Numbered from the stretch's first letter, positions 1 through 10,459 are shown. The stretch: DNA of 31,693 bases from JAQGMJ01 sp036271855 (GCA_036271855.1 DATAZV010000479.1:1-31693), one strand, 5' to 3'. Translations and numbers: made by a program. Notes: generated by a model from the sequence alone, not told the origin.

Positions 1-99
1 TACCGCCACTTCCGCGGCAAGGTGGAAAGCTTCGTAGTTGAAATGGAGCAGGCCGCCACCAAGCTGCTCGACATCGCCCACGGCGACCGCAAGGCTTAA
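1..99 (+). CDS. exbB: ExbB/TolQ-family proton channel protein, C-terminal end only
   Basis: Only the last 32 codons lie in the window, reading in frame from base 1 to TAA at 97-99. The visible tail contains FRGKVESFVVEMEQAA followed by a short basic end, which fits the cytoplasmic C-terminus of ExbB/MotA-TolQ-ExbB proteins. The family forms the inner-membrane proton channel that, with ExbD, energises TonB. Assignment rests on this short match plus the exbD gene that follows 66 bases later on the same strand. A TolQ-type paralogue cannot be excluded from so little sequence. Confidence 0.8.
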   Translation, partial: YRHFRGKVESFVVEMEQAATKLLDIAHGDRKA

Positions 100-107
100 G
101 GAAACGT

Positions 108-127
108 CAAGGGGGCCGCCCCCCTTG
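108..127 (+). other. Intercistronic hairpin between exbB and exbD
   Basis: Bases 108-115 (CAAGGGGG) are perfectly complementary to 120-127 (CCCCCTTG) around a 4-base loop. There is no T-run after it, so it is not a normal intrinsic terminator. It may act on RNA stability, processing or partial attenuation between exbB and exbD; that role is inference. Confidence 0.55.
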
Positions 128-165
128 GCACCCCCGATTCAAGAGAAAAGATTGCGACGCAAATC

Positions 166-591
166 ATGAATTTCCGCAACAAGAAACGCGGGATGGAAGA
201 GCCGGAGATCAACTTCATCCCGTTGATCGACGTGCTGCTGGTGATCCTGATTTTCCTGATGATCACCACCACGTATTCGAAGTACGCCGAGCTGCAGATC
301 AACCTGCCGACGGCGGACGCCGAAAAGCAGCTGGAGCGCCCGAATGAAGTCAACGTCGGCGTCACCTCCGGCAACAAATATTCGGTCAATGGCCAGTCGG
401 TCGCCTTCACCAATATTGCCGCCCTGGCCGACGACCTGAAGAACGCCGCCAGCGGCAAGAAGGACCCGGTGGTGGTGATCAATGCCGATGCCCAGGCGAC
501 CCACCAGGCGGTGATCTACGTCATGCAGGCCGCGCAAATGGCCGGGCTGGGCCAGGTGACCTTCACCACCCAGACATCCGGCGCCAAGTAG
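166..591 (+). CDS. exbD: ExbD/TolR-family biopolymer transport protein
   Basis: The 141-residue product matches ExbD in length and layout: a short cytoplasmic N-terminus, one membrane helix at about residues 17-37, and a periplasmic domain. The helix contains the family's essential aspartate (D22 in PLIDVLLVILIFLM), which takes part in proton flow through the ExbB-ExbD channel. With ExbB it powers TonB-dependent outer-membrane import. It follows exbB and precedes lpxK by 22 bases, so it is probably part of one long transcript. No strong Shine-Dalgarno stands directly before ATG 166; AAGAGAAAAG lies further upstream. TolR is the alternative, but the lpxK-kdsB context is typical of betaproteobacterial exbBD. 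Confidence 0.92.
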   Translation: MNFRNKKRGMEEPEINFIPLIDVLLVILIFLMITTTYSKYAELQINLPTADAEKQLERPNEVNVGVTSGNKYSVNGQSVAFTNIAALADDLKNAASGKKDPVVVINADAQATHQAVIYVMQAAQMAGLGQVTFTTQTSGAK

Positions 592-613
592 TTTTTCTAG
601 CCGGAAGGCGCCG

Positions 614-1612
614 ATGCGCGACTGGTGGCAGCCCCGTCTCACCTTGCGCACCGCCCTGCTGCTGCCGCTATCCCTGCTGTTCGGCGCGCTCGCCGCGCTG
701 CGCCGCGCGCTGTACCGCGCCGGCATCCTCTCGACCCAACGCCTGCCGGTGCCGGTGCTGGTGGTGGGCAACCTCACCGTCGGCGGCAGCGGCAAGACGC
801 CGCTGGTGATCGCCCTGGCGCAGGCATTCACCGAGCGCGGCTGGCACCCCGGCGTGATCAGCCGGGGCTATGGGGCCGAGGTCGATGGCGCGCGGGAGGT
901 ACACGCCGATTCCAGTCCGGCACAGGTGGGCGACGAGCCTCTACTGATCCGCCGCAGCGGCGTCGGCTGCCCTGTGTTCGTCGGCCGCAAACGGGTGGAG
1001 GCTGGCCACGCGCTGCTGGCCGCCTACCCGCGGACCAACCTGATCATCTCCGACGATGGCCTGCAGCACTACGCGCTGGCGCGCGACGCCGAAGTCGCGG
1101 TGTTCGACGCGCGCGGCGCCGGCAACGGCCGCCTGCTGCCGGCCGGCCCGCTGCGCGAACCGCTGGCGCGCGCGGCCACGCTGGACGCGGTGGTGTGCAA
1201 CGGCGAGGTGCCGCTCACGCTGGCGCGACCGGCGTGGCGCATGGACTTGCGGCCTTGGGGGCTTTTCCTGCTGGTCGATCCGGCACAGCGGCGCGACGCC
1301 GCCGATCTTGCGCGCGAGTACGGCTCACGTATTGCCGCGCTGGCGGGCATCGGCAGCCCCGAACGTTTTTTCACCACCCTGCGCGGGCTCGGCTTGCAGT
1401 TCGAGGAGCATCCCTTCCCCGATCACCACGCCTACACCGCCGCCGACCTCAAGGCGATTACCGCGCCGCTGATCGTGATGACCGAGAAGGACGCGATAAA
1501 ATGCGCGCAGTTCGGCGACCCGCGCATCTGGGTGTTGCCGGTGACGGCGCAGATCGACCCCGGTCTGGTGGACGCCCTTCTGGAGAAACTCCGTGGATCC
1601 CAAACTGCTTGA
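614..1612 (+). CDS. lpxK: Tetraacyldisaccharide 4'-kinase (lipid A biosynthesis)
   Basis: This 332-residue protein fits LpxK, the inner-membrane kinase that uses ATP to phosphorylate the 4' position of the tetraacyldisaccharide lipid A precursor. An N-terminal hydrophobic/amphipathic segment (about residues 11-35) is followed by VVGNLTVGGSGKTP, with the Walker A motif GGSGKT at residues 57-62. SRGYG, DDGLQH and a late MTEKDAIK segment are also typical of the family. The gene is part of the exbBD-lpxK-ycaR-kdsB run, and its last 20 bases overlap the start of the next gene, which suggests translational coupling. Confidence 0.96.
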   Translation: MRDWWQPRLTLRTALLLPLSLLFGALAALRRALYRAGILSTQRLPVPVLVVGNLTVGGSGKTPLVIALAQAFTERGWHPGVISRGYGAEVDGAREVHADSSPAQVGDEPLLIRRSGVGCPVFVGRKRVEAGHALLAAYPRTNLIISDDGLQHYALARDAEVAVFDARGAGNGRLLPAGPLREPLARAATLDAVVCNGEVPLTLARPAWRMDLRPWGLFLLVDPAQRRDAADLAREYGSRIAALAGIGSPERFFTTLRGLGLQFEEHPFPDHHAYTAADLKAITAPLIVMTEKDAIKCAQFGDPRIWVLPVTAQIDPGLVDALLEKLRGSQTA

Positions 1613-1772
1613 TATCCTGGTCTGCCCGCTGTGCAAGGGTCCCCTGCTGTACAAGAAGGCCGAGGGCGAGCTGATCTGCAAGGCGGACCGCCTGGCCTTC
1701 GCCATCCGCGACGGCATTCCGGTGATGCTGGAAGAAGAGGCGCGCAGGCTGCCCGACACCGAAGAGGTGTGA
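1593..1772 (+). CDS. ycaR: UPF0434/YcaR (Trm112-like) small zinc-ribbon-type protein
   Basis: A 59-residue protein starts at GTG 1593, which has a good upstream ribosome site (GGAG at 1582-1585). It contains CPLC at residues 11-14, then ELICKADRLAFAIRDGIPV, the hallmark of the UPF0434/Trm112 family. Only three cysteines are present (11, 14, 29), as in E. coli YcaR. The family is small and its role here is not established; the eukaryotic relative Trm112 activates methyltransferases. It overlaps the end of lpxK by 20 bases and its stop overlaps a possible GTG start of kdsB, so the three genes are tightly coupled. Confidence 0.9.
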   Translation: MDPKLLDILVCPLCKGPLLYKKAEGELICKADRLAFAIRDGIPVMLEEEARRLPDTEEV

Positions 1773-2584
1773 CGCCCTTGACCTCAGCCACCCCGGCGCC
1801 CGCCTTCATCGTCCTGATCCCGGCGCGCAGGGCATCGTCGCGCCTGCCCGCCAAGGTGCTGGCCGACCTGGCCGGCAAGCCGATGGTGGTACGCGTCGCC
1901 GACCAGGCGGCGCAAAGCGGTGCCAGTAGCGTGCTGGTCGCCACCGACGACGAGGAAGTCCGCGCCGCTGTCCAGGCGCATGGCTATCGCGCCCTGATGA
2001 CCCGCGCCGATCACCCTTCAGGCACCGACCGCCTGAGCGAAGCGGCGCAGCAACTGGGCCTGGCCGACGACGCCATCGTAATCAACGTGCAGGGTGACGA
2101 GCCGCTGATCTCCCCGCAACTGATCGCCGAGGTGGCCGCCGAACTGGCGCGGCGCCCGGATTGCGCCATCGCCACCGCCTGCCACGCTCTCACCGAAGCG
2201 GCGGAGATGTTCAACCCGAACATCGTCAAGGTGGCGCTGGACGCGCGCAACACGGCGCTGTATTTCAGCCGCGCCACCATTCCCTGGGCGCGCGATGCCT
2301 TTGGCGCCGGCCGTGACACCTTGCCGGCGGGTATTCCCGATGGGCTGCCGATCTACCGCCACATGGGCCTGTACGCCTATCGCACCGCCTTCCTGCGCAC
2401 TTATCCGACCCTGGCGCCGGCGCCGATCGAGCGCTTCGAGGCGCTGGAGCAGCTGCGTGCCCTCTGGCATGGCTACAAGATCGCGGTGCACATCACCGCG
2501 GGTTCCGGCGCGCCGGGCGTGGACACGCCGGCCGACCTCGAACAGGTGCGCGCGCTGCTGGCGCGGCAGGCCCCCCCGAAGTAG
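1769..2584 (+). CDS. kdsB: 3-deoxy-manno-octulosonate cytidylyltransferase (CMP-KDO synthetase)
   Basis: The product matches KdsB, which activates KDO with CTP to give CMP-KDO for lipopolysaccharide core assembly. Family motifs are IPARRASSRLPAK near the N-terminus, VATDDEEV, and INVQGDEPLI in the middle, with YRHMGLYAYR and FEALEQLR later. Two starts are possible. GTG at 1769 gives a GTGA overlap with the previous stop. TTG at 1778 is three codons later and has GAAGAGG (1761-1767) at a better distance. The longer form is listed and is about 271 residues. With lpxK upstream, both lipid A and KDO steps are served by this operon. Confidence 0.95.
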   Translation: MTPLTSATPAPAFIVLIPARRASSRLPAKVLADLAGKPMVVRVADQAAQSGASSVLVATDDEEVRAAVQAHGYRALMTRADHPSGTDRLSEAAQQLGLADDAIVINVQGDEPLISPQLIAEVAAELARRPDCAIATACHALTEAAEMFNPNIVKVALDARNTALYFSRATIPWARDAFGAGRDTLPAGIPDGLPIYRHMGLYAYRTAFLRTYPTLAPAPIERFEALEQLRALWHGYKIAVHITAGSGAPGVDTPADLEQVRALLARQAPPK

Positions 2585-2663
2585 TTCCATCACCGGTAGC
2601 CGCGCAGCCAGCCTGTAAGCCCTTTGCAAGGAGTTTCAGGCTAGAATCCATCTTCAAAAGGCC

Positions 2664-2677
2664 GCTCCGCGAGGAGC
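2664..2677 (+). other. Small hairpin in the kdsB-adk spacer
   Basis: GCTCC (2664-2668) pairs with GGAGC (2673-2677) around GCGA, about 50 bases before the adk start. It has no T-run. It could be a leader structure of adk or a processing site. The rest of the 2585-2726 spacer shows a TACAAT (2698-2703) and a TAGAAT (2642-2647), neither with a well-spaced -35 box. Confidence 0.3.
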
Positions 2678-2726
2678 GCAGGTGGCGGCCGCTTCACTAC
2701 AATCATTCCCGTCAGGCAAAAAAATC

Positions 2727-3380
2727 ATGCGGCTAATTCTTTTAGGCCCCCCGGGCGCAGGCAAGGGGACGCAGGCCACCTTCATCAAGGAAAAATTCGG
2801 CATTCCGCAGATTTCGACGGGCGACATGCTGCGCGCCGCCGTCAAGGCGGGCACGCCGCTGGGCGTCGCCGCCAAGAAGGTGATGGACTCGGGCGCACTG
2901 GTGTCAGATGACATCATCATCGGCCTGGTCAAGGAAAGGCTGAAAGAGCCGGATTGCGCCAACGGCTACCTGTTCGACGGTTTTCCGCGCACCGTGCCGC
3001 AGGCCGACGCGATGAAGGACGCCGGCGTCAACCTCGATTTCGTACTGGAGATCGCGGTGCCGGACGAGGAAGTGATCAAGCGCATCAGTGGCCGCCGCGT
3101 GCACCCCGGCTCGGGCCGCAATTACCACCTCATCTTCAATCCGCCCACGGTCGGCGGCAAGGACGACATCACCGGCGAGGCCCTGATCCAGCGCGACGAC
3201 GACAAGGAAGAAGTCGTGGCCAACCGCCTGAAGGTGTATCACCAGCAGACCGAGGTGCTGGTCGGCTATTACTCGGACTGGGCCAATAGCGGCAAGCCCG
3301 GCGCGCCGCAATATCGCAGGATCGAGGGCGTCGGTCCGGTGGAGCAGATCCGCGAGCGCGCGTTCGCGGCGCTGAAATAG
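2727..3380 (+). CDS. adk: Adenylate kinase
   Basis: The 217-residue protein is a full-length long-form adenylate kinase (ATP + AMP to 2 ADP). It begins with the P-loop GPPGAGKGT at residues 7-15, followed by STGDMLRAA (AMP site), FDGFPRT, and a LID domain with GRRVHPGSGRNYH and VGGKDDITGE. The LID lacks zinc-binding cysteines, as in other proteobacterial enzymes. ATG 2727 was chosen because family alignment begins at MRLILLGPPG; the open frame extends further upstream without conserved sequence. No strong Shine-Dalgarno is visible, only purine-rich GGCAAAAAAA. A clear terminator follows within 55 bases. Confidence 0.97.
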   Translation: MRLILLGPPGAGKGTQATFIKEKFGIPQISTGDMLRAAVKAGTPLGVAAKKVMDSGALVSDDIIIGLVKERLKEPDCANGYLFDGFPRTVPQADAMKDAGVNLDFVLEIAVPDEEVIKRISGRRVHPGSGRNYHLIFNPPTVGGKDDITGEALIQRDDDKEEVVANRLKVYHQQTEVLVGYYSDWANSGKPGAPQYRRIEGVGPVEQIRERAFAALK

Positions 3381-3406
3381 GCTCACGCGGATGAAGCAAG
3401 GGAAAT

Positions 3407-3433
3407 GGCGCCGACCGGGCGCCTTTTTCTTTT
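3407..3433 (+). terminator. Intrinsic terminator after adk
   Basis: GGCGCC at 3407-3412 pairs with GGCGCC at 3418-3423 around GACCG, followed directly by TTTTTCTTTT. It ends the exbB-adk transcription block. The next 240 bases (3434-3672) contain no convincing gene, promoter or RNA structure that I can see. Confidence 0.85.
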
Positions 3434-3672
3434 CCAGCCCCGTTTTGTGCGGTCCGGCCGGGCGCAGTCGGGCATTTTGGTTGAACTTCCCCGCTCAGCC
3501 GTTTCTAAGCTAAGGTTGCTTCGCTGCACCCCGTCCCCAGGCGCATGCCGCGCCGCCTTCAACGCCCTTGCTATCGTAAGATGCCCTGCTCCACCCATTC
3601 AGGCGCAAAACATTCCGCAATGCCGTGGCGTGCATTCAAAAAGCCGCGGCCGGCACAGGAGATAACCAGCCC

Positions 3673-4953
3673 ATGAAAAACAGATCCGCGCAGCCGCGCA
3701 ACGCTTTCTATGCTCAGTCCGGCGGCGTCACCGCCGTGATCAACGCCTCCGCCTGTGGGGTGATCGAGGAGGCGCGCAAGCACAAGGGCAAAATCGGCAA
3801 GGTCTACGCCGGCCGCGACGGCATCATCGGCGCGCTCACCGAAGACCTGATCGACACCAGCCGCGACAGCGCCGCCGCCATCCGCCAGCTGATGCACACG
3901 CCGGGCGGCGCCTTCGGCTCCTGCCGCTACAAGCTCAAGTCGCTGGAAGAATCGCGTGCCCAGTACGAGCGCCTGATGGAAGTGTTCAAGGCGCACGACA
4001 TCGGCTACTTTTTCTACAACGGCGGCAACGACTCGATGGACACCGCCTGGAAGGTGTCGCAGATCAGCGGCCAGCTAGGCTACCCGGTCACCTGCGTCGG
4101 CGTGCCGAAGACAGTGGACAACGATCTGGCGCTGACCGACAACTGCCCCGGCTTCGGCTCGGTGGCGAAATACGTCGCCACCTCGATCCGCGAAGCAGGC
4201 CTGGACGTGGCCTCGATGGCGCGCACTTCCACCAAGGTATTCGTGCTGGAGGTGATGGGCCGGCATGCCGGCTGGATCACCGCCGCCTGCGGGCTGGCGA
4301 CGGAGCAGGAAGGGGATGCGCCACACATTCTTTTGCTGCCGGAAATCCGCTTCGACGAAGCGAGGTTTCTCGCCAAAGTCGAGGCGACGGTGAAAAAGTA
4401 CGGTTATTGCACCATTGCGGTGTCCGAAGGCCTGCAGCGCGCGGATGGCAAATTTTTGTCCGAAACCGGCCTCACTGACGCCTTCGGCCACGCCCAGTTG
4501 GGCGGGGTGGCGCCGGTGATCGCCAACCTGGTGAAAGACAAACTGAACTACAAATACCACTGGGCGGTGGCTGATTACCTGCAGCGCGCGGCGCGGCACA
4601 TCGCCTCGAAAACCGACCTGGAGCAGTCCTACGCCGTCGGCCGCGAGGCGGTGCGCTATGCCCTGGCGGGCAAAAACGCGGTAATGGCGGCGATCAAGCG
4701 GACTTCGCAGACGCCCTATCGCTGGAAAGTCGAGCCGGTGCCGCTGGCGAAAGTAGCGAATAAGGAAAAGATGATGCCGCGCAATTTCATCACCAAAGAC
4801 GGTTTTCATATCACCCCCGCCTGCCGCGCCTACCTCGGTCCGCTGATTCTCGGCGAGGCGCCCCAGCCCTATCGCAACGGGCTGCCGGCATTTGCCCGAT
4901 TGAAGAACGTGCCGGTGCCTAAAAAACTCGCTTTATCCTTTACAATCAAGTAG
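3673..4953 (+). CDS. pfp: Pyrophosphate-dependent 6-phosphofructokinase
   Basis: The 426-residue product is a phosphofructokinase that should use PPi in place of ATP to interconvert fructose 6-phosphate and fructose 1,6-bisphosphate. Two positions decide the donor: GGNDS with Asp120, and PKTVDND with Lys146. ATP-type enzymes carry Gly at both positions, while Asp/Lys is the PPi signature. TDNCPGFGS, EVMGRHAGW and the substrate loops are intact. ATG 3673 is preferred because GGAG at 3658-3661 precedes it and conserved sequence begins soon after; a GTG at 3625 would add 16 unconserved residues. The reaction is reversible, so it can work in glycolysis or gluconeogenesis. A PPi-pumping gene lies directly downstream. 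Confidence 0.93.
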   Translation: MKNRSAQPRNAFYAQSGGVTAVINASACGVIEEARKHKGKIGKVYAGRDGIIGALTEDLIDTSRDSAAAIRQLMHTPGGAFGSCRYKLKSLEESRAQYERLMEVFKAHDIGYFFYNGGNDSMDTAWKVSQISGQLGYPVTCVGVPKTVDNDLALTDNCPGFGSVAKYVATSIREAGLDVASMARTSTKVFVLEVMGRHAGWITAACGLATEQEGDAPHILLLPEIRFDEARFLAKVEATVKKYGYCTIAVSEGLQRADGKFLSETGLTDAFGHAQLGGVAPVIANLVKDKLNYKYHWAVADYLQRAARHIASKTDLEQSYAVGREAVRYALAGKNAVMAAIKRTSQTPYRWKVEPVPLAKVANKEKMMPRNFITKDGFHITPACRAYLGPLILGEAPQPYRNGLPAFARLKNVPVPKKLALSFTIK

Positions 4954-5058
4954 ATTGCGGCTTGCGTCGGGGTTTCAGTCAAGTTTTGATGATTTGAAGC
5001 AGGGCTGCTCAATTCGCGTTTTGTCTGGCATAAAACTAATTTTGGAGGAGCATCAACC

Positions 5059-7119
<2,061 letters not shown>

Positions 7120-7153
7120 TCGGGATTGCGCGGGCAGTAGCCGCGTAAAATGA

Positions 7154-7178
7154 GGGCAGCCGCAAGGCTGCCCTTTTT
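7154..7178 (+). terminator. Intrinsic terminator after hppA
   Basis: A perfect 8-bp stem, GGGCAGCC (7154-7161) with GGCTGCCC (7166-7173), closes on a GCAA tetraloop and is followed by TTTTT. It lies 35 bases past the hppA stop. Confidence 0.9.
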
Positions 7179-7211
7179 CATTTGCGCTTCCTGTTCCCGA
7201 TCCAGCCTTCC

Positions 7212-8402
7212 ATGCACTTGCCCACTTTCGCGCTACGCTTCCTGCCTTTTGTCCTCGCCGTTTTCACCAGCGGCACGACGCACGCGCAAGACAACGGCGA
7301 GCGCCTGCGCACCGGCTGGATCGCCTTCGAATCGGCCGAATCCCTCAAGGCCTACCGCCTGCTGCTGCCGCTGGCTGACCAGGGCAACAAATACGCCGCC
7401 TACGCCGTCGGTGAGCTGCTACTCGACGGCAACGGCGTGGCGCGCGATGTGCCGCGCGCCATCCCCTATTTGCGCCGCGCCGCGGAACAGGAGATTCCAG
7501 TGGCGCAGGAGCGCATGGGCGCGGTCTACTACTTCGGCCTGAACACCGCGCGCGACTACGCGATGGCCGCGCAATGGTTCGAGCGCGCCGCGCGCAACGG
7601 CTACGCGCAGGCACAGGGCAACCTGGCATTGATGGCCGGGCAGGGCCAGGGCATGCCGCGCGACCAGGAGAGAGCGCGCTACTGGCTGGAACAGGCGATG
7701 GCACAGGACGATGCCAATGCCCTCAACACTTACGCCGGCCTGCTGATGGCCGGCAGCGGCGACCTGGCGCGCGACGACGCGCGCGCCCTCGCCCTGTATC
7801 GCCGCGCCGCCGATCTCGGCAGCGCGGCGGCGATGAACAACCTGGGCGGCGCCTACCGCGACGGCGAGCAAGTGCCGCAAAATTTCGACACCGCCCGGCG
7901 CTGGTTCGAGAAAAGCGCGGCGCGGCGCCTGCCGCAGGCCTATACCAGCCTTGGCGCCCTCTACCTGCAAGGCCAGGGCGTGGCGCGCGACCCGGAGCGG
8001 GCACAAGGCTATTTCCGCCGCGCCGCCCAAAGCAGCGAGCCGCAGGCGGAATACAACATGGGCAGCATGTATTTGCGCGGCGACGGCGTGCGCTCGGACC
8101 GCGCTGCCGCGCAGTTCTGGCTGGCGCTGGCCGCCGCCCACGGCAGCGCCCAGGCCAAGGCGCACATGATCGTATTCGCCCGTGCGACCGACGCCAGCGA
8201 CGACGCCCGGCGCTACGCCCCCGCCTACTTCAACGACCTGGCCGCCGGCAGCGACGCCGAATTGCAGATGCTGGTCGGCGAACTGTATATCGACGGTGTG
8301 ATCGTGCCGCCGGATCGCGGCGAGGCGCGCCGCTGGTTCGACTTCGCCGCGCGCCATGGTAACGCGCGCGCCACCGAACGCCTGAAGGTGCTGGGCGGCT
8401 AG
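7212..8402 (+). CDS. Secreted Sel1-like repeat protein
   Basis: The 396-residue protein begins with a likely Sec signal peptide (hydrophobic core to THA at about residue 25). It then consists almost wholly of Sel1-type TPR repeats of about 36 residues, shown by recurrent A..Y..G.LY..G.GV.RD..RA..WF..AA patterns. Such solenoids bind partner proteins, and periplasmic members often act in envelope assembly or signalling. No catalytic domain is visible, so the specific role is unknown. ATG 7212 is preferred over TTG 7182 because it begins the signal peptide directly; no strong Shine-Dalgarno is seen. It stands between a terminator and the SDR gene, 34 bases upstream of the latter. Confidence 0.85.
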   Translation: MHLPTFALRFLPFVLAVFTSGTTHAQDNGERLRTGWIAFESAESLKAYRLLLPLADQGNKYAAYAVGELLLDGNGVARDVPRAIPYLRRAAEQEIPVAQERMGAVYYFGLNTARDYAMAAQWFERAARNGYAQAQGNLALMAGQGQGMPRDQERARYWLEQAMAQDDANALNTYAGLLMAGSGDLARDDARALALYRRAADLGSAAAMNNLGGAYRDGEQVPQNFDTARRWFEKSAARRLPQAYTSLGALYLQGQGVARDPERAQGYFRRAAQSSEPQAEYNMGSMYLRGDGVRSDRAAAQFWLALAAAHGSAQAKAHMIVFARATDASDDARRYAPAYFNDLAAGSDAELQMLVGELYIDGVIVPPDRGEARRWFDFAARHGNARATERLKVLGG

Positions 8403-8436
8403 CTACCATGCATATGGACAAGAGGAGCCAATACAA

Positions 8437-9198
8437 ATGAAACTCGAACAATGCGTGATACTGGTCACCGGCGGTGCCTCCGGTCTGGGTGCCGCAAGCG
8501 CGAAAATGGCGGCCACGGCCGGCGCCAAGGTAGTGATTGCCGACCTCAATACCGAAGCCGGCGCAAAACTCGCCGCCGAGCTCGGCGGCACATTCGTCAA
8601 ATGCGATGTGTCGAGCGAAGCCGATGGCCAGGCGGCAGTGAATGCCGCCGTCACTGCATACGGTGCGCTGCACGGCCTGATCAACTGCGCCGGTATCGGC
8701 CCGGCGGAAAAAACCGTCGGCAAGAACGGCCCGCACAATCTGGGCGTGTTCACCAAGGTGATCAGCGTCAACCTGATCGGCACCTTCAACATGATCCGCC
8801 TGGCCGCCGCCACCATGCTGAAAAATACGCCGAACGCGGCCGGCGAGCGCGGCGTGATCGTCAACACCGCTTCAGTGGCGGCCTATGATGGCCAGGTCGG
8901 CCAGGCCGCCTACTCCGCCTCCAAGGGCGGCATCGTCGGCATGACCCTGCCGATCGCCCGCGACCTGGCGCGCGACGGCGTGCGCGTGGTCACCATCGCT
9001 CCCGGCCTGTTTCTCACCCCGCTGCTCTCGGGCATGCCGCAGGAAGTGCAGGACTCGCTGGCCAGGCAGGTGCCCTTCCCCTCGCGCCTGGGGCGGCCGG
9101 ATGAATATGCCTCGCTGGCGAAACATATCTTTGAGAACGAAATGCTGAACGGCGAAACCATTCGCCTGGATGGCGCCATCCGCATGGCGCCGCGTTAG
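8437..9198 (+). CDS. SDR-family 3-hydroxyacyl-CoA dehydrogenase-like protein (HSD10 type)
   Basis: A 253-residue classical short-chain dehydrogenase with the NAD-binding motif TGGASGLG (residues 11-18), NCAG (83-86), catalytic Ser146 and YSASK (Tyr159, Lys163). Asp36 after the second strand (VIADLN) favours NAD(H) over NADP(H). The overall sequence, including KNGPH, PNAAGERGVIVNTASVAAYDGQVGQAAYSASK and the C-terminal NGETIRLDGAIRM, resembles type 2 3-hydroxyacyl-CoA dehydrogenases (HSD17B10 group). These oxidise short-chain or branched 3-hydroxyacyl-CoA, and some act on steroids. AGAGGAG precedes the ATG at a good distance. The substrate cannot be set from sequence alone. Confidence 0.88.
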   Translation: MKLEQCVILVTGGASGLGAASAKMAATAGAKVVIADLNTEAGAKLAAELGGTFVKCDVSSEADGQAAVNAAVTAYGALHGLINCAGIGPAEKTVGKNGPHNLGVFTKVISVNLIGTFNMIRLAAATMLKNTPNAAGERGVIVNTASVAAYDGQVGQAAYSASKGGIVGMTLPIARDLARDGVRVVTIAPGLFLTPLLSGMPQEVQDSLARQVPFPSRLGRPDEYASLAKHIFENEMLNGETIRLDGAIRMAPR

Positions 9199-9216
9199 AC
9201 GCTGCGGCCGCGCCCG

Positions 9217-10266
9217 CTATCGCCCTGGCTGCTGATCCAGGCGATAGAACCGGCGCGCCGTTTCGCTGAACAGGTATTTGCGTTCCTCATCGCTAGCGGC
9301 GCCGGCCAGGCGCTTGAACGCGTTCCAGCCGACGGTGTAGCTGTACGAAGCCTTGTCCACCGGAAAATTGCTCTGGAACATGCAGCGCTTCGCGCCGAAA
9401 ACCTCGATCGCCGTCTGCACATAGGGCCGCCACAAGTCGGCCAGATATTGCGAACTCGGCGGCGCCGGCAACTGGGCCAGGTGTTGCCCGATCACCCGTA
9501 AGCCCAGGCCGCCGAGCTTGAGCGAAACATTGGGGCAGCGCGCCAGTTCGCGGATGCCGCGCGACCACGCCGCAAACACCGCGTCCCCCTTGCCCGCGTA
9601 AGGCCCGATGCCCAGCGGCCCGCCGAAGTGGTTCAGCACGATCTGCGTTTCCGGCACGGCGGCGGCCATCTGCGCCAAGTCGCCCAGTTGCGTGTGATAC
9701 ACCCAGGCATCGAAGGAAAGCCCGCGCCGCCCCAGTTCCGCCAGGCCGCGGCGCAGCGCCGGGTCGCGCATCATTCCCGGCGCGGCCTGCGCTTCCGGGT
9801 TGTTCAGGCCAGGCTCGTCGTCCCACGCGGTGATCTGGCGGATGCCGCGCAGCCGCCCGCCGGCCGCATGCGCATGCGCCTGCAACACCTCGTCGAGATG
9901 ATCGGCATCGCGCAAATCCGCATAGGCCACAATACCCGCCGCCACCCGCGGCTTGCCGTAATTGCCGCTCGCACTCATGGCGGCAAAGCCATTGACGAAC
10001 TCGGTCTCGCCCACCGGCCTCAACCACTGCGGCCCTTGTGCGCGATACATCGCCCAAGCCTGCACGTAGACGCTGGCGACGATGTTGTGCCCGGCGTTGA
10101 AATCCTCCAGCAACTCGTCCAGCAAATAGCGCCAGCCCGGCCGGTCCCACAGATGATGGTGGGCATCGATGATCGGCAGGGCCGGGTCGATGGCCTCCTC
10201 GTGATGCAGCGCCAGCCACTGCGGGTTGACCATGGTGAAGGGGTTGAAGCCATGGGGGTTGCTCAT
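9217..10266 (-). CDS. TIM-barrel metal-dependent amidohydrolase (amidohydrolase 2 family)
   Basis: The 349-residue product belongs to the amidohydrolase-2 / COG3618 group of predicted TIM-barrel hydrolases. IIDAHHHLWD near residues 32-41 supplies the first metal-binding histidines. VLNHFGGP and MFQSNFPVDK in the second half match other barrel-end motifs; family members include lactonases, and ACMSD-type decarboxylases are related. ATG 10266 is chosen because MSNPHGFNPF leads straight into conserved sequence; AGGAG lies about 14 bases upstream, a little far. It converges with the SDR gene (18-base gap, no terminator seen) and is divergent from the substrate-binding protein gene. The substrate is unknown. 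Confidence 0.85.
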   Translation of the reverse strand: MSNPHGFNPFTMVNPQWLALHHEEAIDPALPIIDAHHHLWDRPGWRYLLDELLEDFNAGHNIVASVYVQAWAMYRAQGPQWLRPVGETEFVNGFAAMSASGNYGKPRVAAGIVAYADLRDADHLDEVLQAHAHAAGGRLRGIRQITAWDDEPGLNNPEAQAAPGMMRDPALRRGLAELGRRGLSFDAWVYHTQLGDLAQMAAAVPETQIVLNHFGGPLGIGPYAGKGDAVFAAWSRGIRELARCPNVSLKLGGLGLRVIGQHLAQLPAPPSSQYLADLWRPYVQTAIEVFGAKRCMFQSNFPVDKASYSYTVGWNAFKRLAGAASDEERKYLFSETARRFYRLDQQPGR

Positions 10267-10430
10267 CAGCGGGCCTTTGTCTCCTGGCGGGGCCGGCCCC
10301 GCCGTTCTGTGGCGCGCCCGCACCCGACGCGCCGCCTTGCCGCAAGCATACCGCGCCCGCCGCCGCTTCTTTCACCGGTTTGACCGGGTTTGGCTTATGC
10401 GCCCATCGTGCCCGCATGGCGCGCCGCGGA

Positions 10431-10459
10431 TTGACCCGCGCCGGGCAATCGACTATGTT
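10431..10459 (+). promoter_or_regulatory. Sigma-70-like promoter for the ABC substrate-binding protein gene
   Basis: TTGACC (10431-10436), a 17-base spacer and TATGTT (10454-10459) make a good sigma-70 match. A start near 10466 would give a leader of about 120 bases before ATG 10588. In the rest of the 320-base gap (10267-10587) I see no RNA gene, no convincing small gene and no clear promoter for the divergent amidohydrolase. Confidence 0.5.

Noticed and set aside
2624..2647. TTGCAA ... TAGAAT as an adk promoter
   Set aside because: The spacer is only 12 bases, too short for a sigma-70 promoter.
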